Below are positions 17,086-25,239 of a DNA stretch of 34,992 nt, piece after piece. Below the pieces are notes generated by a model, which made no database searches, was not told where the DNA came from, and saw only the letters and a list, made by a program, of their open reading frames with translations. The position numbers and the translations under genes were made by a program. Origin of the DNA: JANRLJ01 sp034437895. Lineage in GTDB: Bacteria; Chloroflexota; Anaerolineae; Aggregatilineales; Phototrophicaceae. Every line of letters starts with the position of its first letter. The stretch's first letter is position 1. The stretch spans positions 1 to 34,992 of the forward strand of contig DAOTTO010000036.1 in NCBI GenBank assembly GCA_034437895.1, given 5' to 3'.

Positions 17086-17110
17086 GGGGCGGCAGATGTC
17101 GCCCCTTTTA
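17086..17110 (+). terminator. Intrinsic terminator after pyk
   Basis: GGGGCGGC (17086-17093) pairs with GTCGCCCC (17098-17105) including one G-U, with the 4-nt loop AGAT, and is followed by TTTTATTT. It starts 22 nt after the pyk stop and lies before the convergent zinc-ribbon gene. It is weaker as a terminator in the minus direction. Confidence 0.85.
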
Positions 17111-17115
17111 TTTCA

Positions 17116-17691
17116 TCATTCGCCGTCGATAAATTCAATCGACTCCGCCGCTGGCGTGGCACGCGCAGCAGGTCTTTGCCGCCGGGTACTCATACGTGGT
17201 TCAAAAGCCGCCGGACGCGCGAAATCGTTCAACGTAGGATCAAGTGTCGTAGAAACCTGGCTTGCCGCGCAGTAGGGGCAAAGATTCCACGAAAGTTCCA
17301 ACAACTGCCTGCAAGAAACGCAGGGTTTCTTCAAACGAGTGTGGCAGTTGGGACAGGCTTGCCATTCGGCTTGAACTCGCTGACCACAGCCGGGACATGC
17401 TGGCTTCTCCTCGATTTCCTGCAAAAGCGCTTCTTCTTCTAGCGAACGCTCATAAGCTTCAGCCAATGTCTCACGCGGACGCAGAAACACATAAATCAGC
17501 AATCCGGGTAAATTTAATATGGCGACCATCACAGACACCATAATTTGCGCCAATGGATCGCGGGAACGCGCCCGCATATCCCGATACGTCCACAAGATCA
17601 TCGCCAGCCAAAATGCAGCGACCACCATCACACCATAAACAATCGCAATCGTAAAGACGCTGCCCGCGTCCTGAAAATCAATCCCAAACAT
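17116..17691 (-). CDS. Two-TM protein with double zinc ribbon
   Basis: A 191-residue protein from ATG 17691, chosen because GTGGAG lies 9 nt upstream; GTG 17706 would add five residues. Two TM helices lie at about 12-34 and 49-70. Two zinc ribbons follow: Cys 99, 102, 113, 116 and Cys 124, 127, 138, 141, each with CxxC pairs. The tail (150-191) is Pro/Arg/Ala rich and ends acidic. Double zinc-ribbon membrane proteins are common in Chloroflexota and Firmicutes, usually with no known function; they may bind proteins or nucleic acid at the inner membrane face. It is monocistronic, convergent with pyk and divergent from radC. Confidence 0.8.
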   Translation of the reverse strand: MFGIDFQDAGSVFTIAIVYGVMVVAAFWLAMILWTYRDMRARSRDPLAQIMVSVMVAILNLPGLLIYVFLRPRETLAEAYERSLEEEALLQEIEEKPACPGCGQRVQAEWQACPNCHTRLKKPCVSCRQLLELSWNLCPYCAASQVSTTLDPTLNDFARPAAFEPRMSTRRQRPAARATPAAESIEFIDGE

Positions 17692-17793
17692 AGTGCGATG
17701 CTCCACGTTCGATTAAAAGCTTGTGCAGTATAACAGCGGCCAAAATCCCACGCAACGCGGCCTTATGGAACAAAATTACCACTTTCTGTTAAA

Positions 17794-18534
17794 ATGACCT
17801 TATATTCTATCATGCACAAAGGTCAATTTAAGCGCGTGTCTGGTCAAAATGGCGATCAATCTTCCTTGTACAGCTTATCCGAAAGTGAGCGCCAATATGA
17901 GCGTTTATTCATGGATGGAGCAGGTCTACTTTCGGACATAGAATTACTAGCAATTTTATTACAGCATAACAACAAGCAAGAAAACGCCTTAGAAATAGCA
18001 GAAAATTTACTTATTTATTATGGCGGATTAAATGGATTAGCTCAAGCGTCCATAACCGATATGACCGCTAGAAACGGGCTGGAAGAGGCGACAGCCGCTG
18101 AACTTACGGCAGCGTTGGAACTCGGCAAAAGGTTGCTGATCTATCGCCCTGATGAGCGCCCCATTGTGCAATCTTCTGCCGATGCAGCACGGCTGATGCT
18201 GGATATGCGGAATTTGCAACAAGAACATATCCGCGTGATTTTATTGGATACTGCCCGACGGGTGATCGCCGCGCCGACAATCTATATCGGGACGGTGAAT
18301 GCCGCGATGCTTCGTGCCGCCGAAATTTACCGTGAGGCCGTCACCCGCAACGCACCCGCCATTATTCTGGTCCATAATCACCCTTCCGGCGACCCCACCC
18401 CTTCGCCCGAAGATGTGCAGTTAACGCGAACACTGATTGAGGCGGGACGGTTACTCGATATTATCCTGCTCGACCACGTAATTATCGGCGGTACTGACTG
18501 GCGCTCTTTAAAAGAAATGCGCTTGGCGTTTTAA
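17794..18534 (+). CDS. radC: RadC-family JAMM protein
   Basis: A 246-residue protein with the RadC layout: an N-terminal helical region with LSDIELLAILLQHNNKQENA (46-65), and the C-terminal JAMM domain with E144, H194, H196, S204 and D207 (HNHPSGDPTPSPED). The family was named after a DNA-repair phenotype that was later traced to another gene, so its real role is unknown; a metal-dependent peptidase or nuclease activity is likely. The usual helix-hairpin-helix region is degenerate. The start is uncertain: ATG 17794 and ATG 17812 both lack a ribosome site, and an extended -10-like TGTTAAAAT (17787-17795) overlaps the first ATG, which would favour 17812. The stop codon touches the stop of the convergent GT39 gene. 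Confidence 0.9.
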   Translation: MTLYSIMHKGQFKRVSGQNGDQSSLYSLSESERQYERLFMDGAGLLSDIELLAILLQHNNKQENALEIAENLLIYYGGLNGLAQASITDMTARNGLEEATAAELTAALELGKRLLIYRPDERPIVQSSADAARLMLDMRNLQQEHIRVILLDTARRVIAAPTIYIGTVNAAMLRAAEIYREAVTRNAPAIILVHNHPSGDPTPSPEDVQLTRTLIEAGRLLDIILLDHVIIGGTDWRSLKEMRLAF

Positions 18535-20475
18535 CTAGGGCAGCGGTAGATCAATCATCTGACCAACAGGCAAGCCATTCAGATCAACGAGATCGACATT
18601 AAAAAAATTTACGCCATCGTAGGTATACATCCCGATTTTGGCGTTTTCAATTTGCGGATTCCCTTCCGGTAAGCAAAACGTGCGCTCCACTAAATCACCC
18701 GGATACCAATAACGCCCTAACCACGAAAGCCCATCCGCCATCGCAATTCGGTTTCCTTCAAGATCAAAAAAATGGCCGGCGAATTGATAATCGGTGGTGG
18801 TTAATTGGGTAATACGCCATAAAAGCGATAGACAAGGCTCAGACCAGCGATATTGCAAAATATCGACTCCATTGGCGAAGCGCGTCGGCTGATCAAGCGC
18901 AATCGCTTCATAACCAGAAGCATCAAAATCAGATTGTGTTATTGAACTTAGATGATAACAGCCTTCATCTTCACGCAGCAAAAATCGCTCACCATCAAAT
19001 CCTGAGTCGCAGTTATTAGACAGGTAAACCACGCTGTCTAACGGATAAACGCGAGTATTGGCATCTTCAAAGCGCACCAATGGCACATCATCAAGCAGCA
19101 CATTCCAAACTGTGGCTTCATCGTCAATGCCAATGGTTTGTCCATCCAATCTGCCGACAACTTGCTGCGGCTGATTCCTCAAAATGGCCTCACGCACATC
19201 CATTAAATAATGCAGCGGTGTTCCAAATCCTCCGGGGGTTGGATAGGTATCCAGAAACCTTAAAAGCGCCAACCAGAGGACAACTTGAAAACCTAGAATA
19301 ATCACCAGTCCCGAAAACGCAACTGCGAAGCTAACGCGCTGAATTGTCCGACGAGATGCCAACCACTTCCAAGCATCCTGCGCTGCAAATCCAACCACAA
19401 GATAGGCCGCAGGCAGCATAGGAATCAAATAATGGATATAAAACGGTGTCCAGTTAACCGAAAAAAATATAATTGGTGCAATCAGCCACAACAGAAGTAA
19501 AACATCAATCGAAGTGCGCCGATCTTTTTCTCGGAAAAGCCGCGCTATAAGCCACAAGCTGGAAAAAATTACCGCCAAAGTCAAAAGCTGAAAAAGCGGA
19601 TAAACATCCGGCACAGATGCGAGATACTCTTGGAACATTTCCGTCCCTGCTAAGGAATGGATTTCTGTTCCAGCGATCATCAAGGCAGCACCACGCATCG
19701 CCTCATCGGTCAAGTGCAGTTTCGATGTAGTCCCCATTTGCGGCGATGAAGAAAGCAAGGTTTGCAATCCGCCTGCGCTACGGCTGGCTTGCAACACTCC
19801 TACAGCATAAGGAATAACCAAGATTACCGCGATCACACAGCCTACCCCTAAAGCACGAGTCAAAGTGCGCTGGCGGTATCCGTGCCAGAATAACCAGAGC
19901 GCTGCCGGAAGAATCACAAACGCACCGTAATGAATCTGTCCAGTGATGACTAAAAGCGGGAAGAAAGCCGCTTGCGCGATTCGCCGACGCTCGACAAAGC
20001 CAAGAAATCCCGACCCAAGCGTTAGCAAGAAAAACAGCGGCAGCATATCCTGCGCCCAAATTTTGCGAGAAAAAATCACCCCCCAAGGACTGACGGCATA
20101 AATCAAGGAAGCCGTAATCGCAGCAACAATCCCACAGTAACGCCACGCTAGGCAATAGACCAGCACAACAGCAATAATATTCAATAGTTCAATAAACTGC
20201 GTTGCCGTCAATGGACTACTGCTGATAAGATAAGGAATTGCGAGGATATAAACGTTAAAAGGCGCATTCGGCACACCCACCGATGAACCAATGCCTAAAA
20301 GCGGAAAAGAACGCCCGTTGGCCATATCAAGCGCAAGTTGCGAAAGATTGGCCTCATCCCGTTTAAATTCGACCACACCGGACGAACCCAGTCGTAGAGA
20401 GGCCGCCAGCAGCACGATTGCTACCAGCACCAACCCCTCGATGAGCGTTTCTGGTTTAGAGGGTCTAACCCGCAT
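18535..20475 (-). CDS. GT39-like membrane glycosyltransferase (PMT/ArnT type)
   Basis: A 646-residue protein with about 10-12 TM helices in the first 400 residues and a soluble C-terminal part of about 240 residues. After TM 1 the first loop has FKRDEANLSQLAL, with the acidic D-E pair typical of GT-C/GT39 enzymes (protein mannosyltransferase, ArnT). Further loops contain SPWGVIFSRKIWAQDMLP and GQIHYGAF, which are usual for this family. It should transfer a sugar from a polyprenyl phosphate to a protein or lipid on the outer membrane face. The C-terminal soluble part reads as beta-rich and may bind sugar. It overlaps the upstream FecR-like gene by 11 nt, so the two are probably linked. The acceptor is unknown. 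Confidence 0.82.
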   Translation of the reverse strand: MRVRPSKPETLIEGLVLVAIVLLAASLRLGSSGVVEFKRDEANLSQLALDMANGRSFPLLGIGSSVGVPNAPFNVYILAIPYLISSSPLTATQFIELLNIIAVVLVYCLAWRYCGIVAAITASLIYAVSPWGVIFSRKIWAQDMLPLFFLLTLGSGFLGFVERRRIAQAAFFPLLVITGQIHYGAFVILPAALWLFWHGYRQRTLTRALGVGCVIAVILVIPYAVGVLQASRSAGGLQTLLSSSPQMGTTSKLHLTDEAMRGAALMIAGTEIHSLAGTEMFQEYLASVPDVYPLFQLLTLAVIFSSLWLIARLFREKDRRTSIDVLLLLWLIAPIIFFSVNWTPFYIHYLIPMLPAAYLVVGFAAQDAWKWLASRRTIQRVSFAVAFSGLVIILGFQVVLWLALLRFLDTYPTPGGFGTPLHYLMDVREAILRNQPQQVVGRLDGQTIGIDDEATVWNVLLDDVPLVRFEDANTRVYPLDSVVYLSNNCDSGFDGERFLLREDEGCYHLSSITQSDFDASGYEAIALDQPTRFANGVDILQYRWSEPCLSLLWRITQLTTTDYQFAGHFFDLEGNRIAMADGLSWLGRYWYPGDLVERTFCLPEGNPQIENAKIGMYTYDGVNFFNVDLVDLNGLPVGQMIDLPLP

Positions 20476-21865
20476 TAGTTACAGCGTCTTCCATCGTTGT
20501 ATTAAAGGTATTCCCAGCGACAAGCGCGACATTACCGACATAAACATCATATTGATGGCCTGACGCATAAATTCGGATATTTAAGATCGTTCTTGGGCGG
20601 GAATTAAACTCGTCATCGGGGTTCGTATCCTGAAACAGGTCAAACAAGTTGCGGCTTTCGTAGGTATACCAAACATGATCTAAAATCCGCAGATGATTCT
20701 CAAAGCAGCTACCGCAGCGCTGTGGATACACATCATTGGTATCGCGCCGCGCATAAATGCCTTGATACCAATCGCGCAACCCGCCATCCTCGCCTTCAAA
20801 GGTGATTCGCATCATGAGAGGGCATTCGCTGGCCTGTTCGCCACAAGAACTGAGTGATTGTTCACTAATATAGAGCGTGGCACGCATTTCCAGATAGTTA
20901 AAGGCCGAGACATCATAACCCATTTGCGGCATCCCTAGTGACTGTTCACAAAACGTCTCGCCATGCGTGTCGGCATTCTCCAGGCGAACCAGGTGCATGG
21001 CTTCTCTACCATCGGGGGCGGCGGCAGCGGCATGTTCGCCACGCGGGATGTCATTCGCTTCGTTGCCACACGCCCAATTGGAGGGCAGTCCCGCCGCAAG
21101 CTGATCGGGCGTTGCGAAGCTCATCTTACCATTTTGAATCAAATCAATCAGGAGGGGCGCGGTAGTAATGTCGGTTTCTCCTTGATTGAGAATCCCCTGC
21201 TGTCCCATATCAATCGAGCGTCCATATTGCAAACCAGGCGCAATCAAAAGTGCCTCGCCCGCATAATTGAGCAGCCGCACTTGGGTATCAGAAGCACTGA
21301 CGGTATATTGCCCACTTTCGCCCAAACGAATCCACACGCCAAATGTGGTTTTGATGTTCATTTCAAAATCGCGCTCAAGTCCCGGCGCGACAAATACATT
21401 CACTTCTCCAACAAGGTTATAGAGATCAATTTGATAGCCTGCCGAAATCCAATCAAAACGTGGGCGGGATGCATTTGATAAACTTAAGGTGGTATCACTT
21501 TTAAGCGTGACACTGGCGACTAAGCGATCATTGCGTAAATCTCGAAACGTAACCGTCCCCTGTGACCAAAAATCAGTCGTATCGGTACGGATGCTCATAT
21601 TTTTAGAAAGTTCCCGCCGATCACGCACACTCTGGTCACTGCCGTTTGGGTCGCTTACACCCAATGTGCCACGTCCACTCTGAGCTAAAACATCAAGCTG
21701 TACCGTTGATTGAAAGAAAAACCAATACAAGCCGAGCGATGTTGCCGCACAGCTCGCGCAAAAAATGGCAAAAGAGATGAGCAGAATACCCCATGCAATG
21801 CGCTCTGGCTGAACACGGGAAGTCGGCGAAGGGGGGGTGTTCGAGTCAAGGGCTGTATCAACCAA
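20465..21865 (-). CDS. FecR-like single-pass surface protein
   Basis: About 466 residues from TTG 21865. One TM helix lies at about 23-52, preceded by a short cytoplasmic tail. The outside part has a FecR-like region at about 140-235 (IKTTFGVWIRLGESGQYTVS, VRLLNYAGEALLIAPGLQYG) and then a jelly-roll-like module of about 200 residues with four or more Cys (SSCGEQASECP, RCGSCF). The TTG start is preferred because AAGGA (21877-21873) lies 7 nt upstream and an extended -10 (21909-21901) overlaps the longer ATG 21910. The GT39 gene follows with an 11-nt overlap, so this may be its substrate or a partner at the surface. No sigma factor or TonB gene is near, unlike classical FecR. Confidence 0.65.
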   Translation of the reverse strand: MVDTALDSNTPPSPTSRVQPERIAWGILLISFAIFCASCAATSLGLYWFFFQSTVQLDVLAQSGRGTLGVSDPNGSDQSVRDRRELSKNMSIRTDTTDFWSQGTVTFRDLRNDRLVASVTLKSDTTLSLSNASRPRFDWISAGYQIDLYNLVGEVNVFVAPGLERDFEMNIKTTFGVWIRLGESGQYTVSASDTQVRLLNYAGEALLIAPGLQYGRSIDMGQQGILNQGETDITTAPLLIDLIQNGKMSFATPDQLAAGLPSNWACGNEANDIPRGEHAAAAAPDGREAMHLVRLENADTHGETFCEQSLGMPQMGYDVSAFNYLEMRATLYISEQSLSSCGEQASECPLMMRITFEGEDGGLRDWYQGIYARRDTNDVYPQRCGSCFENHLRILDHVWYTYESRNLFDLFQDTNPDDEFNSRPRTILNIRIYASGHQYDVYVGNVALVAGNTFNTTMEDAVTNAG

Positions 21866-21900
21866 AATGACATCCTTAAGCAAATTCAACAGCGGAAGGC

Positions 21901-21909
21901 ATTGTACCA
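21901..21909 (-). promoter_or_regulatory. Candidate extended -10 for the FecR-like/GT39 operon
   Basis: On the minus strand TGGTACAAT (21909-21901) fits the extended -10 consensus TGnTATAAT with 5 of 6 core bases. It overlaps ATG 21910, which argues that translation starts further down at TTG 21865. No clear -35 is present. Confidence 0.4.
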
Positions 21910-21934
21910 TATCGTGCTTATTCAGTTCGATACC

Positions 21935-21963
21935 TCGACTCCCCTTCCTCGGTCAGGTATAAT
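21935..21963 (+). promoter_or_regulatory. Candidate promoter of the yebC-ruvCA-thyX operon
   Basis: TCGACT (21935-21940, 4/6) and a perfect TATAAT (21958-21963) are separated by exactly 17 nt and lie 43 nt before the yebC ATG, in the divergent gap. This is the best sigma-70-like match in the window. Confidence 0.6.
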
Positions 21964-22006
21964 AAGCGCCATAACTCATTAAAGAAGCATTTTGGAGAGA
22001 ATAAAG

Positions 22007-22759
22007 ATGTCTGGGCATAGTAAATGGTCCACCATCAAGCGCAAAAAAGGCGCGGAAGATGCCAAGCGCGGGAAGATTTTTACGCGGTTAGGGCGCGATG
22101 TTATGATGGCCGCCCGCGAAGGAGGCAGTGATGAAAACGGCAATGGCAAACTTAAATTAGCAATTGCCAAAGCCAAAGCCGCCAACATGCCTAAAGAAAA
22201 TATCGAACGCGCCATCAAACGCGGTACTGGCGAGCTTGAAGGCGTACAAATGGAAGAAATCACTTATGAGGCCTATGGCCCAGAAGGGGTTGCTTTCTTG
22301 ATTGATGTGTTGACCGATAACAAGAATCGGGCGCTGGCAGAAATCAAATATGTATTTAGTCGTGGCAACGGCAGCATGGCCTCTGCCGGGTCAGTAGCTT
22401 GGCAGTTTAACCGAAAAGGTTATCTTACGCTCAACAGCAATGGGCTGGATTTCGACGAAGTATTTATGGTTGCAGCAGAAGCGGGCGCGGATGATGTCAC
22501 CGAAGATGAGGGAATCATCTCGATTTATACCCCTCGTGAAAAACTGGCAGCCGTCGAGCAAGCATTAACGCAGGCAAAAATCGAAGTCGATGAAGCTGAA
22601 CTCTACTGGGATCCGCAAAACGAAGTCGAGGTTCCCGTCGATAAAGCGCTGGCGAATATGCGGATTACCGATCAGTTAGAAGAATTGGATGATGTGCAGT
22701 CGGTGTCATCAAATTTGATGATTACTGAAGAAATCGCCTCTGCGTTTGAAACGGCCTAA
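22007..22759 (+). CDS. yebC: YebC/PmpR family regulator (TACO1-like)
   Basis: A 250-residue protein starting with the family signature SGHSKWSTIKRKKGAEDAKR. Further family blocks are ENIERAIKRGTGELEG and YEAYGPEGVAFLIDVLTDNKNR, and GSMASAGSVAWQFNRKG in the middle. YebC proteins act as transcription regulators or, as TACO1 homologues, support translation of difficult proline-rich stretches. I chose ATG 22007 with GGAGA at 21994-21998; a TTG at 21992 would include the ribosome site. It lies next to ruvC, the classical yebC-ruvC linkage. Length is normal. Confidence 0.96.
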   Translation: MSGHSKWSTIKRKKGAEDAKRGKIFTRLGRDVMMAAREGGSDENGNGKLKLAIAKAKAANMPKENIERAIKRGTGELEGVQMEEITYEAYGPEGVAFLIDVLTDNKNRALAEIKYVFSRGNGSMASAGSVAWQFNRKGYLTLNSNGLDFDEVFMVAAEAGADDVTEDEGIISIYTPREKLAAVEQALTQAKIEVDEAELYWDPQNEVEVPVDKALANMRITDQLEELDDVQSVSSNLMITEEIASAFETA

Positions 22760-22774
22760 AGGCACTTAAGCGAG

Positions 22775-23263
22775 ATGCTCTGCTTGGGGATTGACCCCGG
22801 TACAGCCACCGTAGGTTACGGATTGGTGCGCGAACTTGATGATGGTTCGCTCCAAGCCGTGACTTACGGAGTCATCACCACTCCTGCCGGGCAGCCCATG
22901 TGGGATCGCCTGAAAACAATCCACAATGGCATTACCGAACTCGTTCAAACCTATCAACCAGATCGCGCCGCTGTTGAAGAACTTTTCTTCGCTAAAAATG
23001 TCACCACTGCGATTACGGTTGCACAAGGTCGCGGTGTGATTTTGTTGGCACTCGCCGAAGCCGATCTCGCTATTGCAGAATATAAGCCCAACCAAGTCAA
23101 ACAGTCGATTTCGGGTTATGGTGGCGCGAACAAAAATCAAATGCAAGAGATGGTTCGGATGTTGCTTGGTCTTGAGGAAATTCCCTATCCTGATGATGCC
23201 GCTGACGCATTGGCTGTTTCGATCACCGATTTACATTCAAACCGTTACAACAGCTTGTATTAA
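22775..23263 (+). CDS. ruvC: Crossover junction endodeoxyribonuclease RuvC
   Basis: A 162-residue Holliday junction resolvase. The four catalytic acids are present: D7 in GIDPGT, E68 in VEELFFAKN, and D141 and D144 in DDAADALAV. The loop GYGGANKNQMQEMV is typical. It cuts Holliday junctions that are bound by RuvAB. It starts 15 nt after yebC and is followed by ruvA after 14 nt. Size and motifs are complete. Confidence 0.96.
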   Translation: MLCLGIDPGTATVGYGLVRELDDGSLQAVTYGVITTPAGQPMWDRLKTIHNGITELVQTYQPDRAAVEELFFAKNVTTAITVAQGRGVILLALAEADLAIAEYKPNQVKQSISGYGGANKNQMQEMVRMLLGLEEIPYPDDAADALAVSITDLHSNRYNSLY

Positions 23264-23277
23264 GGTAAGGCACAGCT

Positions 23278-23850
23278 ATGATCGCCAGTTTGCAGGGCAA
23301 AGTCGCCACAACATTAAATGACCACCTGATTATTGTCGTGGGCGGCATCGGCTATAAAGTCTTCGTGCCGCATTCCGTGCTTGAAAACGCCCTCGACACA
23401 GAAATCCTGCTGAATACCTCGCTGATTGTGCGCGAAGACTCGTTGACGCTGTTTGGCTTTAGCACGACGGCAGAACGTGGTTTTTTTGAAACTTTGCTCA
23501 GTATCACGGGTGTGGGGCCAAAATTAGCCCTCGCCATTTTAAGCAGCTTAAGCATGGATAGCCTGCGGAATGCAGTCGTAAGTGACCGTCCAGAAATCCT
23601 GACCCGTGTCCCCGGAATTGGCAAAAAGACCGCGCAAAAAATCTTATTTGAGCTGAAAGATAAATTAAAAACAGGGTTGGACGATGCGCCGAGTGTCGCC
23701 TTCGATGACATCAATACCGATGTGATTGATACGCTCGTCGCGCTCGGTTACAGTATCATCGAAGCACAGACCGCCGTACAAGCTCTCCCTTCCGATGCGC
23801 CACAAAGCATTGAGGAACGGGTGCGCTTGGCGCTGCAATATTTCGCTTAA
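23278..23850 (+). CDS. ruvA: Holliday junction branch migration protein RuvA
   Basis: A 190-residue protein. The N-terminal OB fold (MIASLQGKV, GGIGYKVFVP) is followed by two helix-hairpin-helix motifs, ITGVGPKLALAILS (about 76-89) and VPGIGKKTAQKILFEL (about 109-124), then an acidic linker and domain III (about 145-190), which contacts RuvB. The tetramer binds the four-way junction and loads RuvB. No ruvB gene follows; the next gene is thyX 20 nt downstream, so ruvB must be elsewhere. Confidence 0.96.
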   Translation: MIASLQGKVATTLNDHLIIVVGGIGYKVFVPHSVLENALDTEILLNTSLIVREDSLTLFGFSTTAERGFFETLLSITGVGPKLALAILSSLSMDSLRNAVVSDRPEILTRVPGIGKKTAQKILFELKDKLKTGLDDAPSVAFDDINTDVIDTLVALGYSIIEAQTAVQALPSDAPQSIEERVRLALQYFA

Positions 23851-23870
23851 AAGCGGGGTTGTTTTTAATA

Positions 23871-24593
23871 ATGAGCGACTTAATTGGCAAAAAAATTCCC
23901 GTACTAGATAAAGGCTTCGTAGAACTGCTGGATCTGATGCCCCACCCGGTGACAGGAATTTCTGGTGATCTGGCAATTGTGAACGCCGCCCGTGTGAGCT
24001 TTTTGGGAGAAAGCAAAGGCGACGAAAAAGACAAAAAACTTTTGTTTTACCTGCTGCGTAATGCCCACACCTCACCCTTTGAAATGGTTGAATTTAAGTT
24101 CAGGGTACACGCGCCGCTGATTACATGGTGGCAGTGGGCGCGGCATCGCACTTGGAATATGAATGCCCAGTCAGGGCGCTATACGCCATTTGAAGAGGAT
24201 GATTTTTATGTACCTTCTGTTTGGCGAAAACAAGCCAAAGATAACAAACAAGCCAGCGACGGCGAATTGATTTCCGAAGAAAATGCTGCCTTCACCGATA
24301 AACTATTGGCACATTATGATGAAGGCTTTAGGTTGTATCAGGAAGCCCTCAACGCCGGCATTTCACGCGAAATGGCGCGTTTATTCCTGCCCGGATTCAG
24401 CGTTTATTACACATGGGTGGCGAAAGTCGATGCCCATAACCTGATGCACTTCTTAAAACTGCGGATGGCAGACGACGCACAATATGAAATCCGGGTTTAT
24501 GCCCAAGCCATCTACGAACATTTCTTTAAGCCTGCCCTACCTTGGACGGCGGAAGCGTTTGAACTTTACGTCCTCAAGACGGGCAGCGGCTAA
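23871..24593 (+). CDS. thyX: FAD-dependent thymidylate synthase ThyX
   Basis: A 240-residue flavoenzyme that makes dTMP from dUMP with methylene-tetrahydrofolate and NADPH. The ThyX motif RHR-x7-S is at 91-101 (RHRTWNMNAQS), followed by GRYTPF. HTSPFEMVEFKFRV (66-79) and the C-terminal MHFLKLRMADDAQYEIR also match the family. ATG 23871 is the likely start with weak GCGGGG upstream; TTG 23859 would lengthen it by four residues. It ends the yebC-ruvC-ruvA-thyX run, so DNA repair and dTMP supply are linked. A 10-bp inverted repeat spans its stop codon. Confidence 0.96.
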   Translation: MSDLIGKKIPVLDKGFVELLDLMPHPVTGISGDLAIVNAARVSFLGESKGDEKDKKLLFYLLRNAHTSPFEMVEFKFRVHAPLITWWQWARHRTWNMNAQSGRYTPFEEDDFYVPSVWRKQAKDNKQASDGELISEENAAFTDKLLAHYDEGFRLYQEALNAGISREMARLFLPGFSVYYTWVAKVDAHNLMHFLKLRMADDAQYEIRVYAQAIYEHFFKPALPWTAEAFELYVLKTGSG

Positions 24594-24604
24594 CCTTGAG
24601 GACG
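24569..24604 (+). terminator. Inverted repeat across the thyX stop codon, possible terminator
   Basis: CGTCCTCAAG (24569-24578) and CTTGAGGACG (24595-24604) are a perfect 10-bp inverted repeat with a 16-nt loop that contains the thyX stop codon. There is no U tract after it. A second small hairpin, TGAAC/GTTCA (24610-24626), follows. It may slow or stop transcription between the convergent thyX and lipoprotein genes, or protect the mRNA 3' end. Confidence 0.4.
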
Positions 24605-24642
24605 CAAGCTGAACAAATCAAGTTCACCGAACCTAGTTTACA

Positions 24643-25224
24643 TTATCGAGCGACGAGTTCCTCGCCACGTCCCAAGCAGATTTGAATACCCAATCCATCT
24701 AACGGCTCAACTTCCCAACCATAACGGCCTTCTCGCGGGAACACTTCGGCGGGAATCTCATATAATGTCTCTTCGACCAATTGTTCATGGATACGTGTTT
24801 GCTCGGCATCAAAGACAAACAAGCGATAAAGCCCGGCTCCATCCACAGCCGTCCAAGCAACACGCGGGCTTTCACCCAAGAAAAATTCGGTTGTATTGGT
24901 CGCGGGGTCAGCACCAAATGTCGTACAAGCCGGGTTTGAACCCTCAACCGTCAGCGGCGGTGCAACAATCGCTTGTGTCGGCGCACTAAACGCAGGGACA
25001 TCTGTCGCCGCGCTTTCAGGTAAAGGTGTCCAGCTTGGAGGTAAAGTCGGGCGTGAAGGCGGGAATGTGGACAAAGGGGTTGATGTCGCCTCATCCGTGA
25101 CATCGACTGCCTCCACCGTCGCCTCAGAAGTGGGTACTGCCGTCGCCGCTTCTTGGGTGCCATTGCAAGCCGCAATCACCAATGCGGAAAAAATCAGTAA
25201 ACCAATAAGCGAAAGACGTTTCAT
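24643..25224 (-). CDS. Lipoprotein with Thr/Pro-rich spacer
   Basis: A 193-residue protein with a clear lipoprotein signal: the hydrophobic segment LIGLLIFSALVIAAC with the lipid-modified Cys20. A long Thr/Pro/Ala/Ser/Glu spacer covers about 24-85, which is typical for Chloroflexota surface lipoproteins. The C-terminal 100 residues form a beta-rich module (SPRVAWTAVDGAGLYRLFVF, GRYGWEVEPLDGLG) like a fibronectin III domain. Two Cys (C99 and near the C-terminus) could form a disulfide. AAGGGGG lies before the ATG. It is the last gene of a minus-strand operon with a hemoglobin and a 3-TM protein. Function unknown. Confidence 0.75.
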   Translation of the reverse strand: MKRLSLIGLLIFSALVIAACNGTQEAATAVPTSEATVEAVDVTDEATSTPLSTFPPSRPTLPPSWTPLPESAATDVPAFSAPTQAIVAPPLTVEGSNPACTTFGADPATNTTEFFLGESPRVAWTAVDGAGLYRLFVFDAEQTRIHEQLVEETLYEIPAEVFPREGRYGWEVEPLDGLGIQICLGRGEELVAR

Positions 25225-25239
25225 AAATTCCCCCTTAAA

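Noticed and set aside
21911..21950. tRNA T-arm-like string GTTCGATACC
   Set aside because: No acceptor, D or anticodon arm can be built around it, and it lies in a promoter gap.
21979..22263. Minus-strand open frame of 94 codons opposite yebC
   Set aside because: It lies entirely antisense to the conserved yebC N-terminus and has no domain or ribosome site.
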